A stretch of 64,000 nt of DNA from Martelella endophytica. Lineage in GTDB: Bacteria > Pseudomonadota > Alphaproteobacteria > Rhizobiales > Rhizobiaceae. Below the pieces are notes generated by a model. The model had not been told where the DNA came from. It saw nothing but the letters and a program-made list of their open reading frames with translations, and ran no database searches. The stretch spans positions 2,321,944 through 2,385,943 of the forward strand of contig NZ_CP010803.1 in the NCBI RefSeq assembly GCF_000960975.1. Reading direction: 5' to 3'. Positions 30,689-38,640 of the stretch are shown here, piece by piece; positions within the stretch are counted from its first letter, which is position 1, and every line of letters begins with the position of its first letter. The position numbers and the translations under genes were made by a program.

Positions 30689-30874
30689 ATGTTTGAATAT
30701 CTGCCTCTTATCGCGTTTCAGATCGTTTTCGCCGCTGCGGGTCTCGCCATTCTCTATCGCATGATCGGCGGCAAGCTGTTCGCATCGACCGAGCCGTCCA
30801 GCGAGACGCTGCGTCGTGAAATGTTTCGCCGTTCGGCTCAGAACAGCAATCACGGTTCGTCGCAGGCGGCCTGA
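30689..30874 (+). CDS. Small single-span membrane protein, unknown
   Basis: 61 residues: one hydrophobic segment (LPLIAFQIVFAAAGLAILYRM, written in part as LPLIAFQIVFAAAGLAILY) and a polar tail rich in Ser, Arg and Asn. A good ribosome site (GAGGAG) precedes the ATG, which supports a real gene. Divergent from carB with 235 bases between. No family recognised. Confidence 0.55.
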   Translation: MFEYLPLIAFQIVFAAAGLAILYRMIGGKLFASTEPSSETLRREMFRRSAQNSNHGSSQAA

Positions 30875-30892
30875 TTTCGCCGGACCGGCGCG

Positions 30893-31717
30893 TCAACCGC
30901 CGCTGGTCAGCCTTTCCGCATCCGCGCCAGACAGCGCGGAGCGGTGATACTCAAAAGTCCCGTGTGTCATGATTTCCTCAGCGGCCTGTTTCAGGGCCCC
31001 AAGGGCGGCGCGGGCAAGTGAGCCGCCGGTGCTGATGCGCGTGACGCCGCATTCAGCCAGCTCCGCAACCGAGAAGCTTGGTTCCTTCAGTCCCGATAGC
31101 ACGTTGACGGGCTTTCCGACTGACATGCAGACCTTCTCGATCGCCTTCAGATCAGGCAGGCCCGGCGCATACAGCACGTCCGCGCCAGCCGCCTCGAAGG
31201 CCTGCAGGCGCCGGATCGTGTCATCAAGATCGGGCTTGCCCCAGAGGAAATTTTCGCAACGTGCCGTCAGCATGAAAGGCCGATCCGCCTTGGCCGCTGC
31301 TGCGGCGCGCACTCGCTCCACCGCCAGTTCAAAAGCGTAGATCGGGTTTGCGGGGTTGCCCGTTGCATCCTCGATAGATCCCCCGACAAGACCTGTATCG
31401 GCCGCTAGCCGGATCGTCTCGGCGCAGTCTTCCGGGGCATCGCCAAAGCCGTTCTCAAGGTCTGCCGAAACCGGCAGGTCCGTTGCGTTAACGATCGAGC
31501 GCGCATTCTCGAGGATTTCCGCGCGCGACAATGCCGCCGCCGAATCGCGTGTTCCCAATGCAAATGCAAGTCCGGCGCTCGTTGTTGCCAGCGCCTCGAA
31601 GCCGAGGGCGGCAAGCAGTCTTGCCGTTCCGGCGTCCCATGGGTTCGGCATGACGAAGGGTCGATTGCCAGCGTGCAGGGCTTTGAACGTCTCGAATTTC
31701 TCTGTCGTGGTCCGCAT
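30893..31717 (-). CDS. Isocitrate lyase/PEP mutase-family protein
   Basis: 274 residues of the ICL/PEPM barrel: PFVMPNPWDAGTARLLAALG, LPVSADLENGFGD (the acidic metal-binding stretch), GGSIEDAT, and LTARCENFLWG. The family's catalytic KKCG loop of isocitrate lyase is absent, so this is the short branch annotated as carboxyvinyl-carboxyphosphonate phosphorylmutase-like or 2-methylisocitrate-lyase-like. The product is probably a C-C lyase on an oxaloacetate-like substrate; no specific reaction can be given. Convergent with the small membrane protein. Confidence 0.85.
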   Translation of the reverse strand: MRTTTEKFETFKALHAGNRPFVMPNPWDAGTARLLAALGFEALATTSAGLAFALGTRDSAAALSRAEILENARSIVNATDLPVSADLENGFGDAPEDCAETIRLAADTGLVGGSIEDATGNPANPIYAFELAVERVRAAAAAKADRPFMLTARCENFLWGKPDLDDTIRRLQAFEAAGADVLYAPGLPDLKAIEKVCMSVGKPVNVLSGLKEPSFSVAELAECGVTRISTGGSLARAALGALKQAAEEIMTHGTFEYHRSALSGADAERLTSGG

Positions 31718-31846
31718 CTATCCCCTCCGCAAAGCGTGTTCTCGACCCAGCATATGCGGCAGACGAAGCCCGGTAAACGGTTCGGGCGATAGGCAGATTG
31801 AACAATCGCGGCTCCCCGGCGTTGGCCTTCAAAACCGGAGTAAAAG

Positions 31847-32875
31847 ATGAACCTTGAGAATCTCGGCCTGGTCTGGCTCATCGCGTTGTTTGCGTTATCG
31901 GGCGCCGTTATCCTCGCCTGTGGTGTCAGGATTACCGGTGTCGCCGATCGCATTGCCGACCGGACCGGTTTGGGCGAAGCGCTGATCGGTGGCCTGCTGC
32001 TCGGCGCCGCCACGTCGCTGTCGGGGACGGTGGTTTCGGTCACGACGGCGCTTGAGGGGCGGGCATCGTTGAGCTTTTCCAATGCTGTCGGCGGTATCGC
32101 GGCGCAAACGGCCTTTCTGGCGCTCGCCGACACGATCTACCGCCGCGTCAATCTCGAACATGCGGCGGCCGATCTCTCCAACCTGTTCCAGGGTGCCCTG
32201 CTCATCCTGCTTTTGAGCCTGCCGCTGCTCGGCTTCGTCGGGCCGGATTATGCGCTCTACGGGGTCAGCCCGGTCTCGATCGCGCTCTTCTGCGTCTATA
32301 TCGCCGGTGTCGTTGCCTCGAAACGGGTCAAGGACGAGCCGATGTGGCTGCCGGTGGGGACGCACGAGACCCGGCTCGATGCGCCCGAGGAGGATGTTCA
32401 GGATGCCCGCGGCAATCTGCGGATTTTCCTCGTCTTCGGCGGTCTGATGGTGCTGATGGGCCTGTCCGGCTACGTGATCTCGCAGATTGCCGGCGTGGCG
32501 ACAGACCGCTACGGGCTGTCGGCCTCGGTGGTGGGGGCGTTGATGACGGCCGTCGTCACCTCGCTGCCGGAACTGGTCACCACCCTTGCCGCCGTCCGGC
32601 GCGGTGCGCTGCAGCTCGCCGTTGGCGGCATCATCGGCGGCAATACCTTCGACACGCTGTTCCTGACGCTTTCGGATGTCGCCTATCGCGACGGTTCGCT
32701 CTACCACGCCATCACCAAGGACGATCTGCTCTGGTTGGCCGTCGGGCTCTGCGTCACGGCGGTGCTGCTGCTGGGGCTGATCGTGCGGCAGAAATCGGGA
32801 CCGGGGCGGATCGGCTTCGAAAGCGCCGCCATTCTGGCGCTCTATGCCGGTGCGGTGGGCATTTCGGCATTTTAG
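31847..32875 (+). CDS. CaCA-type cation exchanger with a degenerate first alpha repeat
   Basis: 342 residues and about ten membrane segments in two halves joined by an acidic loop (RLDAPEEDVQDARG). The second alpha repeat is canonical: TSLPELVTTLAAVRRG then AVGGIIGGNTFDTLFL. The first is degenerate: AATSLSGTVVSVTTALEG and AVGGIAAQTAFLALAD, lacking the conserved acidic residue of GTSxPE and the Asn of GSN. The protein therefore may have altered stoichiometry or ion preference, or may be inactive. Family assignment is firm; function uncertain. The preceding gene is on the other strand. Confidence 0.82.
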   Translation: MNLENLGLVWLIALFALSGAVILACGVRITGVADRIADRTGLGEALIGGLLLGAATSLSGTVVSVTTALEGRASLSFSNAVGGIAAQTAFLALADTIYRRVNLEHAAADLSNLFQGALLILLLSLPLLGFVGPDYALYGVSPVSIALFCVYIAGVVASKRVKDEPMWLPVGTHETRLDAPEEDVQDARGNLRIFLVFGGLMVLMGLSGYVISQIAGVATDRYGLSASVVGALMTAVVTSLPELVTTLAAVRRGALQLAVGGIIGGNTFDTLFLTLSDVAYRDGSLYHAITKDDLLWLAVGLCVTAVLLLGLIVRQKSGPGRIGFESAAILALYAGAVGISAF

Positions 32876-32963
32876 CGGTTTGCGGATAAGGTTTTCCTTG
32901 AAAACGCGGTCGATCCCGCCCATCTTCGCGTCGAACCATATGGTTCGATAGCTGGAGTGCCCG

Positions 32964-33644
32964 ATGCTGATTGTCCATTACCTCGAAGATTCCCGTGCCC
33001 ACCGCATCCTCTGGCTTCTGGAGGAGCTCGGCGTCGATTACGAGGTCCGCCGCTACAAGCGCGGCCCGGACATGAGCGCTCCCGCAAGCCTGAAAGAGGT
33101 CCATCCGCTCGGCAAGTCGCCGGTGATCGAGGACAACGGGCGGGTTGTTGCCGAAAGCGGAGCCATCTTCGAATATCTCATTGATCGCTATGGCGCGATG
33201 AGCGGCCTGCGCCCGGAACCCGGCACGGAGGAGGCGCTGCGCTATCGCTACTGGCTGCATTATGCGGAAGGCTCCGCCATGCCGCTGCTGGTGACGAAGC
33301 TGATCTTCCAGAAGGTACCCGAGCAATCGCCGCGTCTCCTGAGGCCGATCATGAGGGCGATCTCGAAGGGCGTCACCGGCCGCCTCACCGATCCCCAGCT
33401 CAAGGATCACGGCAACTTCTGGAACGCCGAGCTTTCGCGCGACGGCTGGTTTGCCGGCAAGAACTTTACAGCGGCGGACATCATGATGAGCTTTCCGATC
33501 GAGACCGGCATGGAACGGATCGGCTTCGACGAACGGCCGCTTGCCCTTCTGGACTATCTCGTCCGGATCCACGCCCGTCCAGCCTACAGGCACGCGCTCC
33601 AGCGCGGCGGCGCCTATCGCTATGGCGGCAATCCGTTGTCGTGA
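32964..33644 (+). CDS. Glutathione S-transferase family protein
   Basis: 226 residues: an N-terminal thioredoxin-like domain (LIVHYLEDSRAHRILWLLEE, PLGKSPVIEDNGRVVAESGA with the cis-Pro and the glutathione-binding ES) and an all-helical C-terminal domain (FAGKNFTAADIMMSFPIETG). The pattern is that of the YghU/GstB-like beta-class relatives. It would conjugate glutathione to electrophiles or act as a peroxidase in the cytosol. A gene-poor AT-rich stretch follows. Confidence 0.9.
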   Translation: MLIVHYLEDSRAHRILWLLEELGVDYEVRRYKRGPDMSAPASLKEVHPLGKSPVIEDNGRVVAESGAIFEYLIDRYGAMSGLRPEPGTEEALRYRYWLHYAEGSAMPLLVTKLIFQKVPEQSPRLLRPIMRAISKGVTGRLTDPQLKDHGNFWNAELSRDGWFAGKNFTAADIMMSFPIETGMERIGFDERPLALLDYLVRIHARPAYRHALQRGGAYRYGGNPLS

Positions 33645-33659
33645 TCACGCTAGTGTAAA

Positions 33660-34090
33660 ATACTTAAGGGTGACCTAGCCGACATCACGCATCATCTTTT
33701 TTCTCGATTTTCTCGGGACCATAATCGCCATTCGGTTCGAGGAAAAAGCAGATCACAGGGTTCCTTTCCATACGGGAATGCATGGAAGAACCTTTTGAGT
33801 TTCTGTACATGAAGCCGCAACTGGATGCGAAAAATAATATAAAAATAGTGCTTAAGGATCCGTATATTGTCAATGTTCCAAATATAAAACTCGTAATGTA
33901 GTTATGATATGCGATTGGCAATTTTGTCATAATATAAACGATTGAAAAGCTTGCTATCACTGTTAGTGATACAAGCTTTTTGTTTCGTAGAAATTTTAGG
34001 AGCATTTTATGTGATCCGCTGAAATATGCGTCTTGCCGTATGACGTATTGTGATGATTTGCCGCGGTGCCAACCGCTACAGAGCTAATCT
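33660..34090. other. AT-rich island between GST and MATE genes
   Basis: By hand count bases 33721-34020 contain about 36% G+C, against well above 55% in the genes on each side. It contains one small membrane-protein frame on the minus strand. The 34006-34339 stretch up to the MATE start has no other gene; its GC rises back to the local level. No terminal repeats or attachment sites are visible. Confidence 0.7.
33685..34005 (-). CDS. Orphan small membrane protein in AT-rich DNA
   Basis: 106 residues: a basic start (LLKFLRNKK), two hydrophobic segments (about 11-30 and 37-66, the second long and containing FILFFASSC), and a charged tail (GDYGPEKIEKKDDA). Lys, Ile, Phe and Ser are frequent, unlike the Ala/Arg-rich neighbours, in line with the low GC. 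No strong ribosome site is seen before the ATG. I do not recognise it. Probably a foreign or lineage-specific gene; it may also be a non-functional remnant. Confidence 0.5.
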   Translation of the reverse strand: MLLKFLRNKKLVSLTVIASFSIVYIMTKLPIAYHNYITSFIFGTLTIYGSLSTIFILFFASSCGFMYRNSKGSSMHSRMERNPVICFFLEPNGDYGPEKIEKKDDA

Positions 34091-34339
34091 GATTGCTCGT
34101 TTGGGTGCTTTTGCTGGCGGCCCGGCTCCCCCCGTCATTTACTCTGAGGTTCTTGTTCTTGCCAATGCGCCATCTGGTGTCAATGGCACAAGCGCTTGCG
34201 CGTGATCGTCCGCAGTCGTCCGTTTGCTATCCGTTGTGCGCTCATCACACTGGCAAATGCCCAAAAAACAGGCTACAGGAACCTGCCGCCGCGGCCCCGC
34301 TATTGTCTGGCTTCGGCGTGTCAGCTTCTGGTGAAAATC

Positions 34340-35728
34340 ATGTCTGTCACAATGCCAACTGCGCAAGCAGCCGGTCATTCGTGGTCCTCCCATATCAGGG
34401 AGACGCTCCTTCTCGGAATTCCGCTCATCGGCGCACAGCTTGCCCAGCAGGGCATCAATGCCACGGATATCGTCATCCTCGGCCAGTTGAGCGCCGTCGA
34501 TCTCGCGGCGGCCGTGCTCGCGACGCAGTATTTCTTCACGATCTTCATCTTCGGCTCCGGTCTTGCGATTGCCGTCATGCCGATGGTTGCGGATGCCTAT
34601 GGGCGCGGCGACGAGGTGGCCGTACGCCGGTCGATGCGGATGGGCATGTGGGCCTCGCTGATCTATGGCGTTCTTGTGCTGCCGCTGTTCATCTGGTCTG
34701 AGACGATCCTGCTGGCCATGGGGCAGGAGGTGGATGTCGCCGAACACGCGGCGCACTATCTCCACATCGTCGGCTTCGCCATGTTTCCGGCGCAGCTCTT
34801 CTTCGTGCTCAGATCGCTCGTCAGCGCCACCGGCCGGGCGGGCATCGTTCTCTGGGCAACAGTGGCCATGCTGGCGTTGAATGCCGTACTGGCCTATGTG
34901 CTGGTGCTCGGTCATCTCGGCCTGCCGCAGCTCGGCATTCGCGGCGCGGCCATTGCCGCGCTCGCCATCCAGTGCACCGGCTTCCTCATCCTTGCCGTCT
35001 ATATCGAGCGCGATGCGGAGCTTTGCCGCTACCGGCTCTTTACTCGCTTCTGGCGGCCGGACTGGCCGGCACTCCGGGAGGTCGTCGCGCTCGGCTTGCC
35101 GATCGGCGTCTCGGTGCTTGCGGAAGTGTCGATGTTTACCGTTTCGTCGGTGCTGATGGGCCAGTTCGGCGCCGTGCCGCTCGCCGCCCACGGCATTGCC
35201 ATCCAGCTGAGCTCGATCACCTTCATGGTGCCGCTCGGACTGTCGCAGGCCGGCACGGTCCGGGTTGGCCGGTTTCACGGTGCGGGCGACCGGGTCAACC
35301 TCAAGCGCGCCTCCATCGTGGTGATGATCGTCGCCTTCCTGTTCGCGCTTGCGAGCGGGCTGAGCTTTGCCCTGTTCCCGATGGCGCTCGCGAGCCTGTT
35401 CATCGATACCGGCCTGCCGGAAGCGCCGGCCGTGCTCGCCTATGCCATGCCGCTGATGCTGGTTGCTGCGCTGTTCCAGTTGATGGATGGCGGGCAGGTG
35501 ACGCTGAACGGGCTTTTGCGAGGGCTGAAGGACGCGCGCATCCCCATGGTCCTGGTGCTGATCGCCTACTGGGTCGTCGGCCTGCCGCTCGCCTGGCTGC
35601 TTGCCTTTCCGCTTGGGCTGGAAGGCATCGGCATATGGATCGGCTTCCTGCTCGGCCTCGGATCGGCAGCCGTGATGCTGGGCTTCCGACTGGCGCATTT
35701 GCTGCGTGCGGAACACGCGGCCGGCTGA
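34340..35728 (+). CDS. MATE-family multidrug efflux transporter
   Basis: 462 residues, twelve membrane segments in two pseudo-symmetric halves (LLLGIPLIGAQLAQQGINAT opens the first, VVALGLPIGVSVLAEVSMFT the second). Acidic residue and Asn/Gln positions match the NorM type. It exports drugs or cations driven by Na+ or H+. The frame is open 48 codons further upstream, but the ATG chosen follows GGTGA and begins the conserved part. Starts right after the AT-rich island. Confidence 0.9.
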   Translation: MSVTMPTAQAAGHSWSSHIRETLLLGIPLIGAQLAQQGINATDIVILGQLSAVDLAAAVLATQYFFTIFIFGSGLAIAVMPMVADAYGRGDEVAVRRSMRMGMWASLIYGVLVLPLFIWSETILLAMGQEVDVAEHAAHYLHIVGFAMFPAQLFFVLRSLVSATGRAGIVLWATVAMLALNAVLAYVLVLGHLGLPQLGIRGAAIAALAIQCTGFLILAVYIERDAELCRYRLFTRFWRPDWPALREVVALGLPIGVSVLAEVSMFTVSSVLMGQFGAVPLAAHGIAIQLSSITFMVPLGLSQAGTVRVGRFHGAGDRVNLKRASIVVMIVAFLFALASGLSFALFPMALASLFIDTGLPEAPAVLAYAMPLMLVAALFQLMDGGQVTLNGLLRGLKDARIPMVLVLIAYWVVGLPLAWLLAFPLGLEGIGIWIGFLLGLGSAAVMLGFRLAHLLRAEHAAG

Positions 35729-35762
35729 TAAGGTTAGCTGACGCAATCGGGTGGAGGGGACC

Positions 35763-36362
35763 TTGCGCAATGACATCATCTTTGGCGCGGTGTTGCCTTA
35801 CATCGCCTTTCTCGCCGCGCGCCATTTCGGCCTGTCGAACGTTCATGCGCTGGCGATCGGCTCGCTGTTTCCGATCACCACAATCGCGGTTACCTATGCC
35901 GCGAGCCGGCGGCTCGCCGCCGTCAGCATCATCACGCTGACGGCGACGCTCGCATCGCTCGCCGCCAGCCTCTGGTTCAACAGCACGTACCTGGCGCTGT
36001 TGAAGAACTCGCTGATTACCGGCTGCGTCGGGCTGATCTTTCTCGCCTCGCTGCTCGCTCCGCGCCCGCTGGTCTTCTTCCTGGCCTCGGAAGGCGGAAC
36101 CGGGAAGCGGGCGGAACATGAGGGGTTCTGGCAGAACCGGCCGGGCTATCGCCGCACGATCCGCGAGATGACGCTTATCTGGGCGGTCGTGCTGATCGCG
36201 GAGGCCGCCACGCGGGCGGTGCTGATCCCGCTTCTGCCCATCGACATATTCCTCGTCGTCAGCGAGGTCATGTGGATCGTCGTCTTCGCCGGCATGATCG
36301 CCTGGAGCATCCGCTACGGCAAGCGCCGCTCGCAAGCACTGGATGCGGTGAATTCGCAATAA
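35763..36362 (+). CDS. VC0807-type integral membrane protein
   Basis: 199 residues and about six hydrophobic segments (DIIFGAVLPYIAFLAARHFG, AVTYAASRRLAAVSIITLTA, NSLITGCVGLIFLASLL and so on). It resembles VC0807-family proteins annotated as intracellular-septation-like membrane proteins, function unknown. The start is TTG, five bases after GGAGGGG; a GTG four codons upstream overlaps that ribosome site and is less likely. A strong bidirectional terminator follows. Confidence 0.75.
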   Translation: MRNDIIFGAVLPYIAFLAARHFGLSNVHALAIGSLFPITTIAVTYAASRRLAAVSIITLTATLASLAASLWFNSTYLALLKNSLITGCVGLIFLASLLAPRPLVFFLASEGGTGKRAEHEGFWQNRPGYRRTIREMTLIWAVVLIAEAATRAVLIPLLPIDIFLVVSEVMWIVVFAGMIAWSIRYGKRRSQALDAVNSQ

Positions 36363-36364
36363 AA

Positions 36365-36390
36365 AAAGGGCGCCGCAGCGGGCGCCCTTT
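36365..36390. terminator. Bidirectional intrinsic terminator
   Basis: AAAGGGCGCC pairs perfectly with GGCGCCCTTT; T runs follow on both strands. Serves the membrane-protein gene on the plus strand and carA on the minus strand, which converge here. Confidence 0.9.
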
Positions 36391-36413
36391 TCTATTCTTG
36401 TATGCCCTCAGGC

Positions 36414-37616
36414 TCAGGCGCGCTCTTCCAGCAGCGCCTCGCCCTTCTTCTCGCGCACGAGATTGATGAAGCGGCGGAAGAGATAGTGGCTGTCCTGCGG
36501 GCCGGGCGAGGCTTCCGGGTGGTGCTGCACCGAGAACACCGGCTTGCCGGCCAGCGAAATGCCGCAGTTCGAACCGTCGAACAGCGAGACATGGGTTTCG
36601 GTGACACCCTCCGGCAGAGAGGCCGAATCGACCGCGAAGCCGTGGTTCATCGAGACGATCTCGACCTTGCCGGTCGTATAGTCCTTCACCGGATGGTTGG
36701 CGCCGTGGTGGCCCTGATGCATCTTCACGGTCTTGCCGCCGAGGGCAAGTGCCAGCATCTGGTGACCAAGGCAGATGCCGAAGACCGGCAGGCCACTGTC
36801 GATCAGCGCGCGGATCACTGGAACCGCATATTCGCCGGTCGCAGCCGGGTCGCCCGGGCCGTTCGACAGGAACACGCCATCGGGCGAGAGCGCCAGAATG
36901 TCTTCGGCCGACGTCTTCGCCGGCACCACCGTCACCTTGCAGGAAAGGCCGGTGAACAGGCGCAGGATGTTGCGCTTCACGCCGTAGTCGATGCAGACGA
37001 CATGATATTTCTGGTCGGCTTCGGCGAGCGTCTCGTAGCCCTCGTTCCAGACCCAGGGCTTTTCGTCCCACTTCGACGACTGGCCGGAGGTCGCCTCGAC
37101 GGCGAGATCGAGCCCTTCAAGTCCGCCCCAGGCCTTGGCTTTCGCCTTCAGGGCTTCGAGATCGAAATTGCCGGAAGGCTCGTGGGCGATGACGGCATTC
37201 GGCGCGCCATGTTCGCGGATCCAGGCGGTGAGCGCGCGGGTATCGATGCCGGAGAGGCCGATGATGCCGCGCGACTTCAGCCAGGCGTCAAGGTTCTCGC
37301 GCGAGCGGTAGTTCGACGGGTTGGTGATCTCGGCCTTGAAGATCGTGCCGACAGCGCCGCGGCGGGCGGCGGGCGTCAGGTCCTCGATATCCTCGCCATT
37401 GGCACCGATATTGCCGATATGGGGAAAGGTGAAGGTGACGATCTGGCCGAGATAGGACGGATCTGTCAGGATTTCCTGATAGCCGGTCAGTGCCGTATTG
37501 AAGCAGACTTCGGCCTGCACGTCGCCGGTGGCGCCAATGCCCTTGCCGAAGATTGCCGTGCCGTCGGCGAGTACCAGTACCGCCGTCGGCTTTTCGTTCG
37601 TCCATGGGGTGGTCAT
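36414..37616 (-). CDS. carA: Carbamoyl-phosphate synthase, small subunit
   Basis: 400 residues. The N-terminal domain is specific to CarA (AVLVLADGTAIFGKGIGA, ALTGYQEILTDPSYLGQIV), and the C-terminal class I glutamine amidotransferase domain has the nucleophile in FGICLGHQMLAL and the catalytic His/Glu in VQHHPEASPGP. It supplies ammonia to CarB. Two adjacent ATGs exist; the second sits five or six bases after AAGGGA and is preferred. Upstream lies a 300-base gap with yqeY on the other strand. In rhizobia carA and carB are also separate. Confidence 0.97.
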   Translation of the reverse strand: MTTPWTNEKPTAVLVLADGTAIFGKGIGATGDVQAEVCFNTALTGYQEILTDPSYLGQIVTFTFPHIGNIGANGEDIEDLTPAARRGAVGTIFKAEITNPSNYRSRENLDAWLKSRGIIGLSGIDTRALTAWIREHGAPNAVIAHEPSGNFDLEALKAKAKAWGGLEGLDLAVEATSGQSSKWDEKPWVWNEGYETLAEADQKYHVVCIDYGVKRNILRLFTGLSCKVTVVPAKTSAEDILALSPDGVFLSNGPGDPAATGEYAVPVIRALIDSGLPVFGICLGHQMLALALGGKTVKMHQGHHGANHPVKDYTTGKVEIVSMNHGFAVDSASLPEGVTETHVSLFDGSNCGISLAGKPVFSVQHHPEASPGPQDSHYLFRRFINLVREKKGEALLEERA

Positions 37617-37935
37617 CATTATCCCTTGTTCTTTTCGCCGGTTTGACACCGATTGAACGCCGCAGCGCGAAATCTTATATAGTGGGCAACTCGAACGGGT
37701 TCCAACTTCCGGGAAAGCTAAGTTCGGGCAGGCCATTTTTGTGCGCGGTCGCGGGAAAATAGTGAAACGCGGCTTGCGGGTCAATTGCACTTGACGCACA
37801 GTTATGGCATCTGCTGAAAAATATACCGAACCCGTTTTTTGAATTGATTGCTGTCCCGGTATTCGGTAAACGCCGCGGCCGTCCGCTATTGGAGCGGCAG
37901 CTCTGACATAACGGCGTTGCCAGGAGTAGGTTTAT

Positions 37936-38388
37936 ATGTTGCGCGACAAGCTCGCACTCGCACTCAAGGATGCTTCCAAATCGGAAGAACCTGTTCGTTT
38001 TTGCACGCTCCGGCTGGTGCAGGCGGCCATCAAGGACCGCGATATCGCCCACCGCGCAAGCGGCAAGGACCCTGTCAGTGACGATGACATTACCGGAATC
38101 CTGATCAAGATGGTCAAGCAGCGCAAGGAATCCTCGCGCCTCTATGACGAGAAAGGCCGTCCGGACCTCGCCGCCCAGGAACGCCAGGAAATCGCGGTGA
38201 TCCGCGAATTCCTCCCCGCCCAGCTCACCGAAGACAAGATTCGTGAGGCCTGTGCCTCCGTTGTCGAGGAAACCGGCGCGCAGGGCCTGCGTGACGTCGG
38301 CAGGTGTATCGAGAAGCTGAAGGACCGCTATTCCGGCCAGATGGATTTCTCGAAGGCTTCGGGTGTCGTCAAGGACATGCTGAAGTAG
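37936..38388 (+). CDS. GatB/YqeY domain-containing protein
   Basis: 150 residues matching YqeY: MLRDKLALALKDASKSEEPV, LRLVQAAIKDRDIAHR, and a C-terminal helical domain (GLRDVGRCIEKLKDRYSGQMD in part). YqeY resembles the tail domain of the GatB amidotransferase subunit and may bind tRNA; its role is not settled. AGGAG is about nine bases before the ATG. Directly upstream of dnaG, as in other rhizobia. Confidence 0.92.
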   Translation: MLRDKLALALKDASKSEEPVRFCTLRLVQAAIKDRDIAHRASGKDPVSDDDITGILIKMVKQRKESSRLYDEKGRPDLAAQERQEIAVIREFLPAQLTEDKIREACASVVEETGAQGLRDVGRCIEKLKDRYSGQMDFSKASGVVKDMLK

Positions 38389-38393
38389 CTGAA

Positions 38394-38537
38394 TTCAATC
38401 TCTCCCCTTGAGGGAGAGAGGTCGCAAAAGCGACAAAGAGGGGGGAACCCTTCCAACGCGCTCAGAGCGCGCGTTTTGCGGCGCACCCTTCTGCCACTGT
38501 CGGCGCATATCGCCTCCAAATGGGACTCGATTGGAGG
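38394..38537. repeat. Rhizobial palindromic intergenic element, degenerate copy
   Basis: Starts TTCAATCTCTCCCCTTGAGG and continues GGTCGCAAAAGCGAC; the right half is degraded (CTGCCACTGTCGGCGCATAT). Same length and left half as the intact element at 43166-43308, about 143 bases. It lies between yqeY and dnaG and contains no gene. Confidence 0.75.
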
Positions 38538-38640
38538 TTCGCCGGCTCTTACCCGTGTGGATATCTGGGAAAAGCAGAAATCCGCGCCGCTTTTCGCACA
38601 ACACGTCCTATAGTGCCACTTCTGGCCAGATGAGGCATCC

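Noticed and set aside
34139..35779. Long minus-strand frame opposite the MATE gene
   Set aside because: Composition extreme in His, Arg, Gln and Glu; no motif; MATE gene has clear membrane helices on the other strand.
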